Source of the DNA: Symbiodinium natans
Lineage: Eukaryota > Sar > Dinophyceae > Suessiales > Symbiodiniaceae
Direction of reading: 5' to 3'
Assembly (NCBI GenBank): GCA_905221605.1
Contig: CAJNDS010002671.1
Coordinates: 17,001 to 81,000, forward strand
DNA length: 64,000 nucleotides
Part shown: one piece after another, positions 28,658 to 40,890 of the stretch
Layout: every line of letters begins with the position of its first letter
Numbering within the stretch: position 1 is the stretch's first letter
Program-made: the position numbers and the translations under genes
The notes under the pieces: model-generated
Seen by the model: the letters and a program-made list of their open reading frames with translations, nothing else
What the model was told of the DNA's origin: nothing
The model's database searches: none

Positions 28658-29880
28658 TCATTGTCCGCACGGGCGCCGCCAGCATCTGGCGTGCGGCCGC
28701 ACCTGGCTCCTCCTCGGGGCGCGGCGAGGCAGGAGCAACGGGAGCAGGTGCTGGGCGAAAACGATCGGAGTGCCGGTCAAGTGCCGTCGCCAAATGCATG
28801 CCACCGTAGCATTCAGCAGGGCCTCTTGCACGGGCGCAAGAAAGTACCCATCCGGCTCCCGGAGCTGACGGACTGCCCATCCGATGTGGACACACGCACT
28901 GTTGGTGCATGAGATCAGATCCGGCAGGTGGTGCTCGTGTGCTGGCGCGGCCTCCACGGCATGTGCCAGAGCTGCTAGCAGCGTATGCGGGCCCACCAGT
29001 TCGGACACCATGAGCAGGTGCCGGGCTTCTTCCCACCAGTCGGCGGAACGCGGGTCGGCTCGCCATTCTGCAAGCGCAGCGACCGCGAGGTCTGCTGCAG
29101 CTGCCTGGAGAAGGGGCGTGCAATCACCCAAGGGCGGGCAGTGCGACAGCCAGAAAGCACGGTGCCCGCCCATGCCAGTGGCCTGTGGCACCGCAGGCAG
29201 TGCCGGCCGGTTGCAGCCATGGGAGCAGCGAAGGTGCCCGCGCTCGGTGGCCCGGTCGTACTCCCACCAAAGCCGGCTGCCGCAACCTCCGCACGCCTCT
29301 CCGGCATTTGCAGGGACATGGATGTCATCCCATGCCAGGTCGCCGCGTCGTGCCGCACGGCTGAGGCGCCCACTGGTGGTGCATAGCGACGAAATCGATC
29401 CTCCCCGCACCTGCGTGGCCGCGCCCCAAGACAACGACGCCCGGAGGCCGTGGTGGTTCGGGCGCGTGGTTGGAGGTGAAGGTGCGAAGTGCATAGTTTT
29501 GCACGGCTTCCCGCTCAGTTTATTGACCAGAGATCCGGACCGGCATCTGCACAGCTCGGCGCGCGCATTCGTCGCGCAACGCCGCGTCGTGCTGGGCCGT
29601 CCATCCTCCCATCTCGCACGCGCGGCAGCGACTGTGGCGGCAAAAAGAGCACAATAAGTCGGCCGGGCGCGAGGCTTGCATGCGGAGTTGGGCCAAGCAC
29701 CAAAGGTGCAGGTGGTGACGCGCGCACGTCGGGAATGGCCGCGGCGCGCGATCTCCAGACGTGCTCGGTTTCTAGCGCTTCCAAGCACATGCAACACGAG
29801 TCGAATTCAACTTCCGGTGCTCGCGACGTGAGAGGCGGCGGCGACTGGGCGGCGACGGAGAGAACCGGGGACGGCTGGCG
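28658..29880 (-). pseudogene. Cys-rich N-terminal region of a dinoflagellate LINE-like ORF, decayed
   Basis: The minus strand near 29790 reads EFDSCCMCLEALETEHVW, a RING-like C-x2-C start, then switches frames (WTAQHDAALRDECARRAVQM). The long frame to 28658 includes EACGGCGSRLWWEYDRA and HLRCSHGCN (a zinc-ribbon-like CxxC...CxxxC), DWWEEARHLLMVSELV and LREPDGYFLAPVQEALL. The last phrases look conserved in dinoflagellate retroelement-linked proteins (recalled, unverified). It could instead be a decayed host gene. Confidence 0.45.
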
Positions 29881-29906
29881 ACGACAGCGATCCGCACGGT
29901 GATCCG

Positions 29907-30970
<1,064 letters not shown>

Positions 30971-32969
30971 TTCAGTGCCTTCAGATGCCGCGAGTGGGCC
31001 CGAATTTGAAGCGTCCAGCGGCATGCAGAACGCGAAGGCACGTGGGTTTGAATTGCGTCGGTGTGTGAACGCTGCCACAAGGCACGACGGAATTTGTCGC
31101 AGCATTCTCACTCTCGTCAGGTCGACCGCGAACATCGAGTGCAAGCCCAGCCCCATAGATTTTCCGCGTGCTGTGGTTTTGAACCTGGCTCGCAGGCCTG
31201 TTGATTCATTCAGTTTTGGCATTGGATAGAAACCATGCTGTTGGCAGGGTCGATCGCTGGGTGGAGGTTGAGAAGCGATTGGGCCGAATTGAAGGTATCA
31301 CGGTATCATTCCATTTGTTGGCCGGTCTTCGGTACACGTTGTGTTTCCACAGCAGGAATCAACTTTGACCGGTTGGATGCTGTTGACGGGCAAACGGATG
31401 AGATCGATGCCCGTAGCCTGGCAACAAGTGGGATGGCCCGCGTGTAATGACACCATGTTAGCTTCAAAGCGCACTGGCATCTCCAATCGCTCCAGAGTTT
31501 CATGGCCATTGCGATGCCGCGTCCGTCCCTCCAGCAGCTTGCAACAATGGTGCCCGTAAGGAGAAGTGGCGCACACGTGGAGCACGGCAAATAACTGGCA
31601 GTATGTAACAAGGCCTGGATGCGGCCCCTCTTGAAAAAAAAAACATCATTCATGCCCTATGGCATGCAAGGCTTCCCAGAGATTCATTGTTCGTGCCTTG
31701 TGGCGTGCAGGGCTTTCCAAGGAGGAGAGAAATGTGGCTACATGGTCAAGGACGTATTTGCATCAACGTATTGATGTGCGCGGCGACATGGACATTGCAA
31801 AATTTAAGAAGTGTGTGATTGTGCTGCTCCATGCTGCTCAGCAGATTGCGGATGTGCAGGACCTGCGCCTCAGCGCAGGACAGCATTCCATTTCCTGCGG
31901 ATGCATTCAACCTCGAGGTTGCATGTGTAACGCCTGCTCGGAGGAGAGCGTGGGTGCGCAGCTTCGCATGCGACGCGGCGTTGCTTTCGAGGGAAAACTT
32001 GGACATACAACATCATACAACTTTACGCCCGATCCGTTCCATGATCAAATGGCGCATGCTGAAGGTGAGAGCTTGGAAGGCGTGTGCTGCAAATCAAATG
32101 CCGTTGATCGTTTTGGAGGCTGGCGTTTAAGCATGTCAATGTCATGTTCATAGCGCATGCAAGTACAAGACGTGTGGCTGTTTCGGCTGTTAGTCGGACC
32201 AAAGTGCAGGTGCCCGTCCGGAATGCTTCAGTTTTCCAAACGTAGTCGGTTCACGCAATGCCTGTGCGGCACAGCTCGATGAAGCTATCGTGATCGCAGA
32301 TGATCGCAGAGGGTTCGCCATCAGGGGACGTGCAGATTGAATCATGAGTTTGCGTGCCTCCCAGTGGATTGTTGCAGGACGATGCCAAACCGGCCGCCAA
32401 GTTCGGTACGGTTTTGCGTTTCTTCGCCGCAGAACTTTGCGCACATGAACTTTTCAAACAACCATTGGGGAGTGCTTGTTTCTGTTGAGGCCAGGCCCTG
32501 CGTGATGTACATGGTCAGGCCAGCATTGGTCCTTGCATGTCATGGCTGTGCAGCTGAACGCAGCAGTTCTTTTCTTCTCAGCGGCGGACTGGCTCTCCAG
32601 ACTCAACCATACTCAACCACTGTCAGGTTTTTGCATTCAAGATAACACATGTTTCCCTCGCTCCTTTTGTAACGAGCAGCGAGGAGACGTGTCAAAAGCT
32701 GGGGTGCCAGGCTTCGTGCATGCAGTGTGTCGAAAGAAGCTGAACGAGATGAGCCGTTCGGCACCGCAAAGACATGAGCAATATGAGCATTTTCAACATG
32801 ATTTGGTTGCAAGCGGGGTGTGTCAGGCAGAGGTTTTCGCAGGGAACAACCCGAAATTTGGGCGAGTTAGGAAGCCCAGCGGGGGAGCTGGGAACAGCCA
32901 GAACATGACAAGTCGAGCAGCAGTGGAGGTGGGAACTTTTTCGGAGGATGTGGAGATGTTTGAGCTGTT
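30971..32969. other. No recognisable gene
   Basis: Only short overlapping ORFs on both strands. The longest (+ 31659-32153) has no known motif. A T/A-run (31630-31644) and scattered CAG/GT pairs would allow introns, but I cannot support a model. Confidence 0.4.
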
Positions 32970-33150
32970 TTGGTGTAGGATTTAGGGTGTGGCGGGTTTA
33001 GGTTTTTAGGGGTTTAGGCTTTTAGGGTTCAGGGCTTAGAGTCTTGAGGGTTCAGACTTTTTAAGGTTTAGTTTCTTAAAACAAATGAGTTTGTTGTTAT
33101 CCGGTTTCGGTTTCAGGGCTTTGGGGGTGTAGGGGGGTAAAGTAAGGGTT
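32970..33150. repeat. Telomere-like block
   Basis: Variants of GGGTTTAGG and TTTTTAGGGG, degenerate. Confidence 0.8.
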
Positions 33151-33424
33151 TAGCGCATATGTGAAGCCCTACCGAACCTATCATACGATGCATTGTGTTT
33201 GCAAATCGGGGGGCCTGCACCCCCCCAACCCCGCGTCTCCCCTCAACCCCCGCGCTGTTTTCAGTTACTTCGACAGCATATGCAAAGCACAGCCAAGTCG
33301 CACCTAGGCAAACAAACGCCTTCAACCAAGCCCAAAAGAAGAACCCGAGCCTAGCCAGCCAAACCAAGCTGCACCTAAGAAAGAAGCGGGGCCGCATAGG
33401 ACAAAAACCGTCCACCGTGTTTTC
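33151..33424. other. Insert between telomere-like blocks
   Basis: Unique sequence with C-rich runs (33209-33260). The minus frame 33415-33113 is hydrophobic (LARLGFFFWAWLKAFVCLG), but its end lies in telomere-like DNA, so it is unlikely to be a gene. Confidence 0.4.
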
Positions 33425-33690
33425 GGATTTTAGTTTTTAGGGTTTAGGGTCAAGGAATTTAGGGTTGAGGGTTTGGGGTTTACACGGTTTAGTTTTTGGG
33501 GTTTAGGGTTTTTAGGTTTAGGGCCAAGGTGTTTTTTAAAAGCGTTTTAGGGTTTACGGCTTTTTGGGGTTTTCAAGGTTCGGGTTTCGGGTTTTGAGCG
33601 TTTTGAGGGTTTGGGGTTTTAGGGTTTTTAGGGTTTAGGGAGGGTTTTAGGGTTAGTTAGGTCCAGGTTTTCGAGGGTTTGGGAGCACCG
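33425..33690. repeat. Telomere-like block
   Basis: TTTAGGG variants with GGTTTCGGGTTT; degenerate; ends near 33690. Confidence 0.85.
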
Positions 33691-36324
33691 TTGAGGAGAA
33701 AGCTTCTTTAATATATGCCTCAAAGTTACTTCGATCGAATAATACACCCGAGGAGATCGCAGACGAATTGCCAGTGTGTTGGAGGCGGGTGGAAAAGAAT
33801 GTGCGCGCGCAACGACCTTGCGAATCTTGCGTTGTCGTTGTCAGCGTATATAAACAAATACACCTGTGTGCAGTGGCAGCAATTGGCAGCGCAGCATCAC
33901 AAAAAGTTCCGTTCTCGCAAAGCTCAACGGGAGCGTAGACAGTCTGTAGGCTGGCAATCGTATAAGCCCCAGAAAAAGTGACTGACGGAAAGTCATCGTA
34001 AACAGTCGCAAAATTTCAAGCCGCTAGGGGGGAAGCTTGAACCTGGAGTGGCACGATCGATGGCAAGGCGAGCAAAACCTACGACGCCCAAAAACGTCTT
34101 CGGCAACGTGCCCCGAATGGAAAGGGTGATTGTTAGATCAAACCGGCCCATGCGGACGGCCTTTCGATTCTGAAGTCCATGGGCTTGATCACGTTCTCGA
34201 CATGTATTAGTTTGCTTTCATTCTGGTAGTGGGTTCCGAGCTGACGCTTCTCATGACCAGGAGCCGGATATTTTGTATTTGGGCTACTCAAAAGCAGCGC
34301 CATGGCGTGGCATCTTGGTTTCACCCCAAGCTGAAAAAGTGCTTCAGATCGTGTCGACTACGCTTGCGCTGAGCTGTTCATGACCACGTCTAAGGCAAGG
34401 TTAGTGCTGTCGTACGGGAAGCAGAATATCTTTGGACAACTGTGGCCTATGTCTTGTGGCCATCTGGTGCAGCGGCACTGTTAGGATCATTGCCTGGTAC
34501 TTGGGCAGCAAGTACTGTTCTGTTCGCGTGGTGCAGCAAGCCACCCGAGCATGTGATTGAGCAGTTGACTGGACGCGTTGAGATGTGAGGAGAACCTAAT
34601 TTCCAGTCCCGCTTGGACGAACACATGTTCGAAGGTCCTAAAGGTCCCTAGAATGCATGATGCGTGCAGCCATGTGCAGCCCTGACTGAGTGGATCAACC
34701 TGTGGACAACTTCATTGCCCAACGTACGGCTGACAACAAGTTGCGGGCGTTTGCAACGGTGCCGGTGTTGGCACTTTGCAGCACAATGGTACTATGTCTG
34801 CTTTTTTTCATTTTGTTGTTTTGTTTATCCCAGGTGTGTCTCTCCGGTGGAGTTTGTGTTTGGCAAGGTGAGCCAAGCGCGACCCTGGAACGTGGACAAT
34901 GATGTCAGTCATTCTGACGACGTGGCTGCCCGGCAGCAATTCAGCTCTCAAGTATGGTTTCCGTGCATCTGCAGCAATTGCATGTGCAGCCTCGTGTAGA
35001 AGTGTAGAATGAGGCCTGGGTGCAAAATACGCTGATCGATACAAGGGAGCAAAAAAAGATCACAGCACTTGAGGGATCCTGGGGCCACGAGCAGTCGCTC
35101 TCGTGGGCATGCTCAGGCAGGTGCAAGTACAGATTGAGGCAATATCAAGTTGACACTCTGCAGTTATCTCAAGGCAAGACGTGCAAGACGCACACAGCGC
35201 ACAACGTTTCGGCAAACCATGGTAGACCAAGGCTACTGCAAGCAACCCATTAATTAGTTAGTTTGGCATGATCTTGGTCACTTGGCACGAACTTCATGAT
35301 GTACGTAGCCGGTGTTCTGTGCGGTCGATGAAGATTTAGTGAAAGACTTAGTGGAGTGGGTCGTTAGGCCAACTGGGGCTTTCGTTTACTGCTTCGTTCG
35401 GTGCGCTGGCCACACCGGATGCATGCGAACTTCCTGGAGGCATTCCGGGGCTCCAGAGTCTGTCCCTTTCAACATGCTGCACATTTTGTCGGCTGTGTGA
35501 TGCTACGGTTCTCAATGGTTATCACTTCTATACATTCAATGCTTTCTTGATGCTTCCTTTCTTTGCCACACGTTCAACGGTTTGGGATGGTTTGGGGGGT
35601 CATGTTGCGAAGATCTTCAACAGGATGCGTTGTTGCCCGCTTTCGTGTTGGACGAGGAGCTTCGCATCACAGCGTAGTGCTGAGCACTTCATTGTGCCAT
35701 GTCGTGATGTTTGCCAGAAGTGGCGCTGGTGGTTCATAGAACACGCCTCGAATCGAATGCCTGAGGTGTGGAATGAGGCGGCCGTTAAGGTGACTCCTTT
35801 CCGCTTGGAATCCGCATTGTGTACTTTCGCATGTCGATGCAAAGGCCACCACCTTGGCAGCAACGGAGGCACAAAGTTTTTGATGTTTTTGTGTGTTGAC
35901 GCATTGCAAATGCTGGTTGCTGGCATGAAGCCTTAATCAGCGGCTCTGGTTTATCTTCATTTGTGGCCGGTGGTTTGGCTGGCAGCAGGTTCTTGGCAAG
36001 CCAATACTTGCAGCCCTGCAGGCGGAGGCGGTTCATGGCCTTGCAATCTCAGCAGAGCTTGTGCCCACCATGCACACCCTTCGCAAGTGCAAAGGCAAAC
36101 GAAGCACTTGCGGCGTTTGCGGAAGAGCTGCAGTTGGCCAAGGCAACACAGAGGCCTTGGCACATTTCGACACCGCCTGCCATTGTCCACGCATGCACGG
36201 TTGCAATCAGACTTTGCAGCGCACAGTGACTGACTGCCCTGAGAAGTTGTGTTGGTTCATGACAGACATGATGTGCCTCCGTTGGCCCAAAGCTATAGTC
36301 AAGGACAAGTATGTGGGATAGTAT
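33691..36324. other. Mostly unassigned; possible short exons near 36 kb
   Basis: Nothing recognised from 33691 to 35500. Around 36030-36160 a GC-rich stretch following TTGCAG is open in more than one frame, one reading KANEALAAFAEELQLAKATQ, a helical exon candidate. Frame choice cannot be settled here. Confidence 0.3.
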
Positions 36325-36336
36325 TTGGTGAGTCCA

Positions 36337-37134
36337 ATGCAGGCTCCCCGACGCTTGCGCCCTTGGCGAGGCAATGCAGACGCTGTCGCATCTTTCCTTG
36401 CCTTGCCAGGAGATCAGCCTGAAGACTCGCACGCCGACCGTGCATCTCGCTCATCGACCTCGGCTTCATGCCTGGATCAAAATCGTGATGTGCCTGGCGT
36501 GCTGCTGTCATCTGCGAGCGTAGCATTGCTTGCGCCCGCTCTGCCCGTTGGTGGCTTCTCATCTCAGATTCCCTTGCAGGTGTCGGGGTATATGCCGTTG
36601 GGGATGGCAGAAGAGGCAGATCCTGCAAGCGAAGCCCTGGTTCCAGAGGCTGATGGCCCCGGGGGCCCCGGCCTTGCAATTCGCAGAGGAGACAAAGGTC
36701 CCGCCCACGCAGAACACTACGAGCATCAACAGACCGAAGAGCCTCCCGAGCAGCATGGTAGTGATGACATGATGATGGCTGACATTGGCCTGGCAATGGT
36801 TTCGTCAGGACTGACCATCATGCTGGCAATGATGGGCGCGGTCTGCGCCTTGCGAATCTGCCGTGAGATGTTGCGACGCCGCAATGCCAGTGCAGAAGGA
36901 ACCACGATGCAAACTGGCACACCAGCGCCGGATGGTTCGCTTCAAGCGTTTCGGCCATTTGCAGGACAGGGCTACCGCTTAGTGGTGGAAGGTGATGTCA
37001 GCAAGCCGCCAACACCTCGGACGTCACCAAGTGATCCGGTCGTCGGTGAGGATAAACGCAGCGCTGATAGGCGATTTCCTGGCGAGGCTGGCTTGCCGAA
37101 CTTTGGGGCTGGCCTTGCTTCCCCTGACGCTTAA
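36337..37134 (+). CDS. Putative single-pass membrane protein
   Basis: The frame opens at 36325 (TTG); the first ATG is 36337 (MQAPRRLRPWRGNADAVASF). It gives about 265 residues: an N-terminal half with low complexity, an acidic/His stretch (HAEHYEHQQTEEPPEQHG), and one strong membrane segment (IGLAMVSSGLTIMLAMMGAV) followed by Arg-rich CREMLRRR, suggesting a cytoplasmic C-tail rich in Pro/Ser/Thr. No family recognised. A TTGCAG near 36579 may be a splice acceptor, so only the 3' part may be exon. Its layout recalls the hydrophobic ORF after the copia element at 2215, but no sequence similarity is evident. Confidence 0.35.
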   Translation: MQAPRRLRPWRGNADAVASFLALPGDQPEDSHADRASRSSTSASCLDQNRDVPGVLLSSASVALLAPALPVGGFSSQIPLQVSGYMPLGMAEEADPASEALVPEADGPGGPGLAIRRGDKGPAHAEHYEHQQTEEPPEQHGSDDMMMADIGLAMVSSGLTIMLAMMGAVCALRICREMLRRRNASAEGTTMQTGTPAPDGSLQAFRPFAGQGYRLVVEGDVSKPPTPRTSPSDPVVGEDKRSADRRFPGEAGLPNFGAGLASPDA

Positions 37135-37152
37135 GGACAAAAGCGGCGACGG

Positions 37153-37190
37153 CGCATGTCATCGCATGTCATCGCATGTCATCGCATGTC
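37153..37190. repeat. 10-bp tandem repeat (GCATGTCATC)
   Basis: Nearly four perfect copies, 20 bp after the stop of the preceding ORF. Confidence 0.95.
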
Positions 37191-40100
37191 AAGGGCCGGT
37201 CGGATTAGTCAGACCTTCAGTGCATGAAGCACTCTCGTTACATGCAGCCAGGCTTTGCATTAGTTCATTCTGCCCAGCATTTGGGGCATCGGCATCCAGG
37301 TGCCAAGAGTGGATGTTTAGCACAGTCCTTGTCTTATTCGTCGGAGCTTCGGCAATGTCAAGTTCACGAACCAGCTTGCAGGCTGCACCTGGTGTCTTGC
37401 AGAAGGCTGGAAAGCTTGCCTTGCCCACATGGGTTGCGAGAATGTGAGGTAGTGGCTACCGTGTAAAAACCAGCCGAAGCAGTCTTAGCATTTCTCTCCC
37501 TTTGCATGTTCCTTTGTCAGGAAAGACAGGTTTTCTGGCTTCGTGGGCTTCGCCATTTCGGGTGATGCGCAGCGCCTCGGCACGACGAGTCTTGCTCCCT
37601 GCGGAAAGCAGCAGCCACTCTAAGAGGCAATGCCAATCCCCAAAAGATCTGTGTCGAAACAGAACCTTGGCTCTGTGCAGATGAAGATGGTTGCCGTAGA
37701 GTAGCTGAGTAGCTTTCCGTGGAAGCTGCGCCCGGGTTCCTTGATTGGCTTTCCACATTCTGGCGTCAGGGGTGCCACTGAAGTTGCCGTGGAGGCGGCT
37801 GCGCACTTAGCCCAAGTGGCTTGATGGCCAAGTGCAGGTCAGCGAAAGGCTTTCTGAGATGAGAAGCAGAAGCATCGATTTCCGGACATTGTGTGACTTG
37901 TGTGAACTCGAGGGCTCCTCTGACCTACTGGGCAGGCTGCTTCCTGAGAAATGGGGTCACATGAAAATTCTGATGCAGCTTGTTCCAGACTTCAGCTGCT
38001 CAAAAGGTCGAGCAGCCCTATGGGCAGCATTGGTGCAGCAGGCTTGGTGGCAAAGTGTGCTGCATCAGAAGAGCGAGCCCGCAAGCCCCACACGCTGCCA
38101 GAGCTTGCAATCTCGCAATGCTCGCAACTGGCATAACCTCCAGTCTCCTCGAAGCGGCAACCGGTGCCGTGAAGCAAGCGCTTAACGGTGTTACGGGGCT
38201 GTCTGTGTGCTTCGTGTTTTGTTTGCATAGCTCGGACCGGGACTCAAAAGGCTGCTTTGGGTATTTGGCCTGACAGCAAGAATGGCTCATGTTAGACCAT
38301 GCGCCATGACCAGATCCCACCCCATGGCTCTATGGCACTACTATGGAACTCCAAACGTTCTGCAGTTGTGCATCAAAGACTCGCCCTCTGTGATTGGAGC
38401 TTTGCTTCATTTTGCTCCTTCGGCACTGGCCAACCTGTTGACAAGGCAGAGATTCAACAGTCCTGCAGGCTTCGTTGCGTGAACAGCAGTGGTTCTCGCC
38501 AAGCGTGCAGTCCTCGCAGCCTCTCACGTCCGGAGTCATCCTGAGTCCTTGCTGTGATCTTTTGCTGCTGCGTTTTGGTCGACCTATGGTCACATGTACA
38601 GGATTTTACAAGCAGGATGGAGTAGGTGGTATCCCCCTATGAGCGCGGACGCCACCTGGTATGTCGAGGGCTGTGGGAGGTAGGTCGCTGTGCAACACGA
38701 ACTCACTCCAAACAACTGGCCAGAGAGTTCTCTCTGAGGACGAACAGCGAATCCACCTTGTACAGTTTAAGATCTGAGTAGGGTGGTGAAAAGTGTGGTG
38801 AATGTGGGAGGCCCAGGAAGTTCAGCATTGTGACCCACAGCTAATTGAGGCCTTGCACTCCCGCTTCGGGCAACGTGGGCTGCTTTCACAACAACACTTC
38901 GGCGAATGATATCCTGCCACGGTCATGGCTATGCTCATCCTTCTGGGGAGTGTGTGGCGAGGCTTGTCGTGGCAGGTCAATGGCACGAGTCTGTGGACGG
39001 GGTTGTGGGGTGGGCCGATAGTGCTTCCATCTTATGCCAGAATGCTGTTCCTTGGCTGCTTCGCTTCTTGCTTCAATAGGGCATCACATCGCACCGATCG
39101 CAGCTGCACCCTGTGCTAGGGGAGATGTTGTACTGCAATGCGGCCATGTCGGCCTTGCCTGTCACCTGGAGCGAGTGCAGCCTCCATGGACAGTTTGTGC
39201 TGGAACGTGACATATTTCGGCATGCTGGCTCTCGGAAAGCTCAAGTCTGTGCATGCCTGGATGCTGTAGCATCGCACCATGCCGGTAACATCTGGCAAGC
39301 ACGACAAGCTGAATTTCTGCAAACGCTCTTAAGCTGACACTTGGGTGTTTGGGATACACGTGCTGTTCAGAGATGGAGCCGCGAGCGCTGAAGCCGCAAT
39401 CCTGTTGCCGGTGGCAGCTGCGCCTGAATATCCTCACAGTGCGTGGACAAGGATGAGGACTGTGATGGGCTGACAGTCGATGCACAGCCCCCAGGCCATG
39501 CATCACCATTTAAAGCTGCTTGTTTGTGATTGTTACCCTTTGCTGTCACCATGGCCATGCAACTGTCACGACTTGCACTGCTAGATTCTCTGGAACTGTG
39601 AGTACATGTTTTTTTGTGTCCATTGGTGTCCTGTCATCCAGGCATGGAGGATGGCCTCCTCCGCACATTTCATTCAAGCTTGGCGGAGCCAGATGTGGCG
39701 CAGCGTCGGGAGGCGCGATTTGGCCTAACTTCAACACTTGCCAGTCCGGGTCAGATCCAGGTTGCCCTGGCTGCACGCTGCCTCGATCGGAGCAGCCTTG
39801 GTTACAATGCCATTCGTGCCTTGGGTAAGGCCCAAGCGAGAGGGTGAGGAAGTAAGGATGTTAAGAAGTGCATGGAAGTGCAGTGACCACACAAATCAAT
39901 GCCGGAAATTACATATCATCTTACGTCAGCATTGCAGGCCTCGTGGTCAGAGGCAGAGAGCCTCCTCGAGGCGGGCGCTCATCAGGCATTCATTTGATCA
40001 CGAACCTGAGACCGGCCTCTGCATGATCTTCATGTTGTTGTCATTTGTGCATGCATGGCTAGCTGAGGCTGACATATCGTTGCTCCGAGCGCAGCTAGGA

Positions 40101-40422
40101 AAGCATTCAACGGGTTTTTAGCGTTGTCTCGGCATCTTTATTCTCACGTTGTCGCCTTCCTTGCATGAAGCCTTGGGCTGAAAAGTCGAAACCCTCGGTA
40201 CCCTAAACCCTGAGCATTTCATGAGTTATGACACGAAGCATGAGCTTAAACTGATGAACGAAAGTCTAAGGCAACTGGGCGCATCGGCCATCTGGGACCC
40301 AGATCTTTCTGCAAGGCTCAGGCGACCCCCGATGTGTTCTGTCCGGGTCCGAAGTCACAACTTCACCTGCCGCTGGCAGGCGCTGGGCAGCGGGCGGCGC
40401 ACGTGCGATAAGCGCAGGACTG
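37191..40422. other. No recognised gene; scattered exon-like stretches
   Basis: Around 37990-38150, following CTTCAG, one frame reads LLKRSSSPMGSIGAAGLVAK and another SSLLEAATGAVKQALNGV. Either could be exon. A small inverted telomere-like motif (CCCTAAACCC) lies near 40201. Nothing else is supported. Confidence 0.3.
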
Positions 40423-40890
40423 GTGTGGCAGGCCCACCTGGGAGTAGATCAAAGCAAGGCGCTCTCTCTGCCAGAGCTGGGCTTCCTGAGCTCCCTGAAG
40501 GGCCAGCTGCCGGTGCTGGGCGGGGCATTGGAGGCCTCTGGGGCGGTCGAGGGCGATGGCCTGCAGATTCTCACGAATGAGGCAGAGCAAGGGCATGTGG
40601 ATGCGTTTGGCCAGAAGATGTTATGCACCTGGCTCTGTCTCGTTGGGCAGGCATGGAGTCGTGGAACTTCCGTGGCTTATGCCCCTTGGATTGCGTGCGG
40701 AGAAGCTGTTCAGGCACAAACCGACCACAGCAACAAGACTCGAGGTGTGGGTCTATCGCTTTCGGCGTGCAGCAGCCGCTGCTGCCCATTTAAGCTACCA
40801 CCCAGCGCTGGCGGCGGAGTCTCCAGGTTTGCGAGCAGCGTTACTGTTCAGGCTGGTTGCAGTTGGGGCAGCTAGGAATGGTTGCTCATG
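40423..40890 (+). CDS. Two candidate exons of an unknown host gene
   Basis: The first stretch reads KALSLPELGFLSSLKGQLPV, LGGALEASGAVEGDG and LQILTNEAEQGHVDAFGQK. The second, after GGGCAG near 40652, reads HGVVELPWLMPLGLRAEKLF, LEVWVYRFRRAAAAAAHL and SPGLRAALLFRLVAVGAA. Both look like protein, not random frames, and are on the same strand but in different phases, as with an intron between them. No domain is recognised and the splice phase was not proven. Confidence 0.35.

Noticed and set aside
33113-33415. Hydrophobic minus-strand ORF
   Set aside because: Its end is made of telomere-like repeat and there is no supporting motif or start context.
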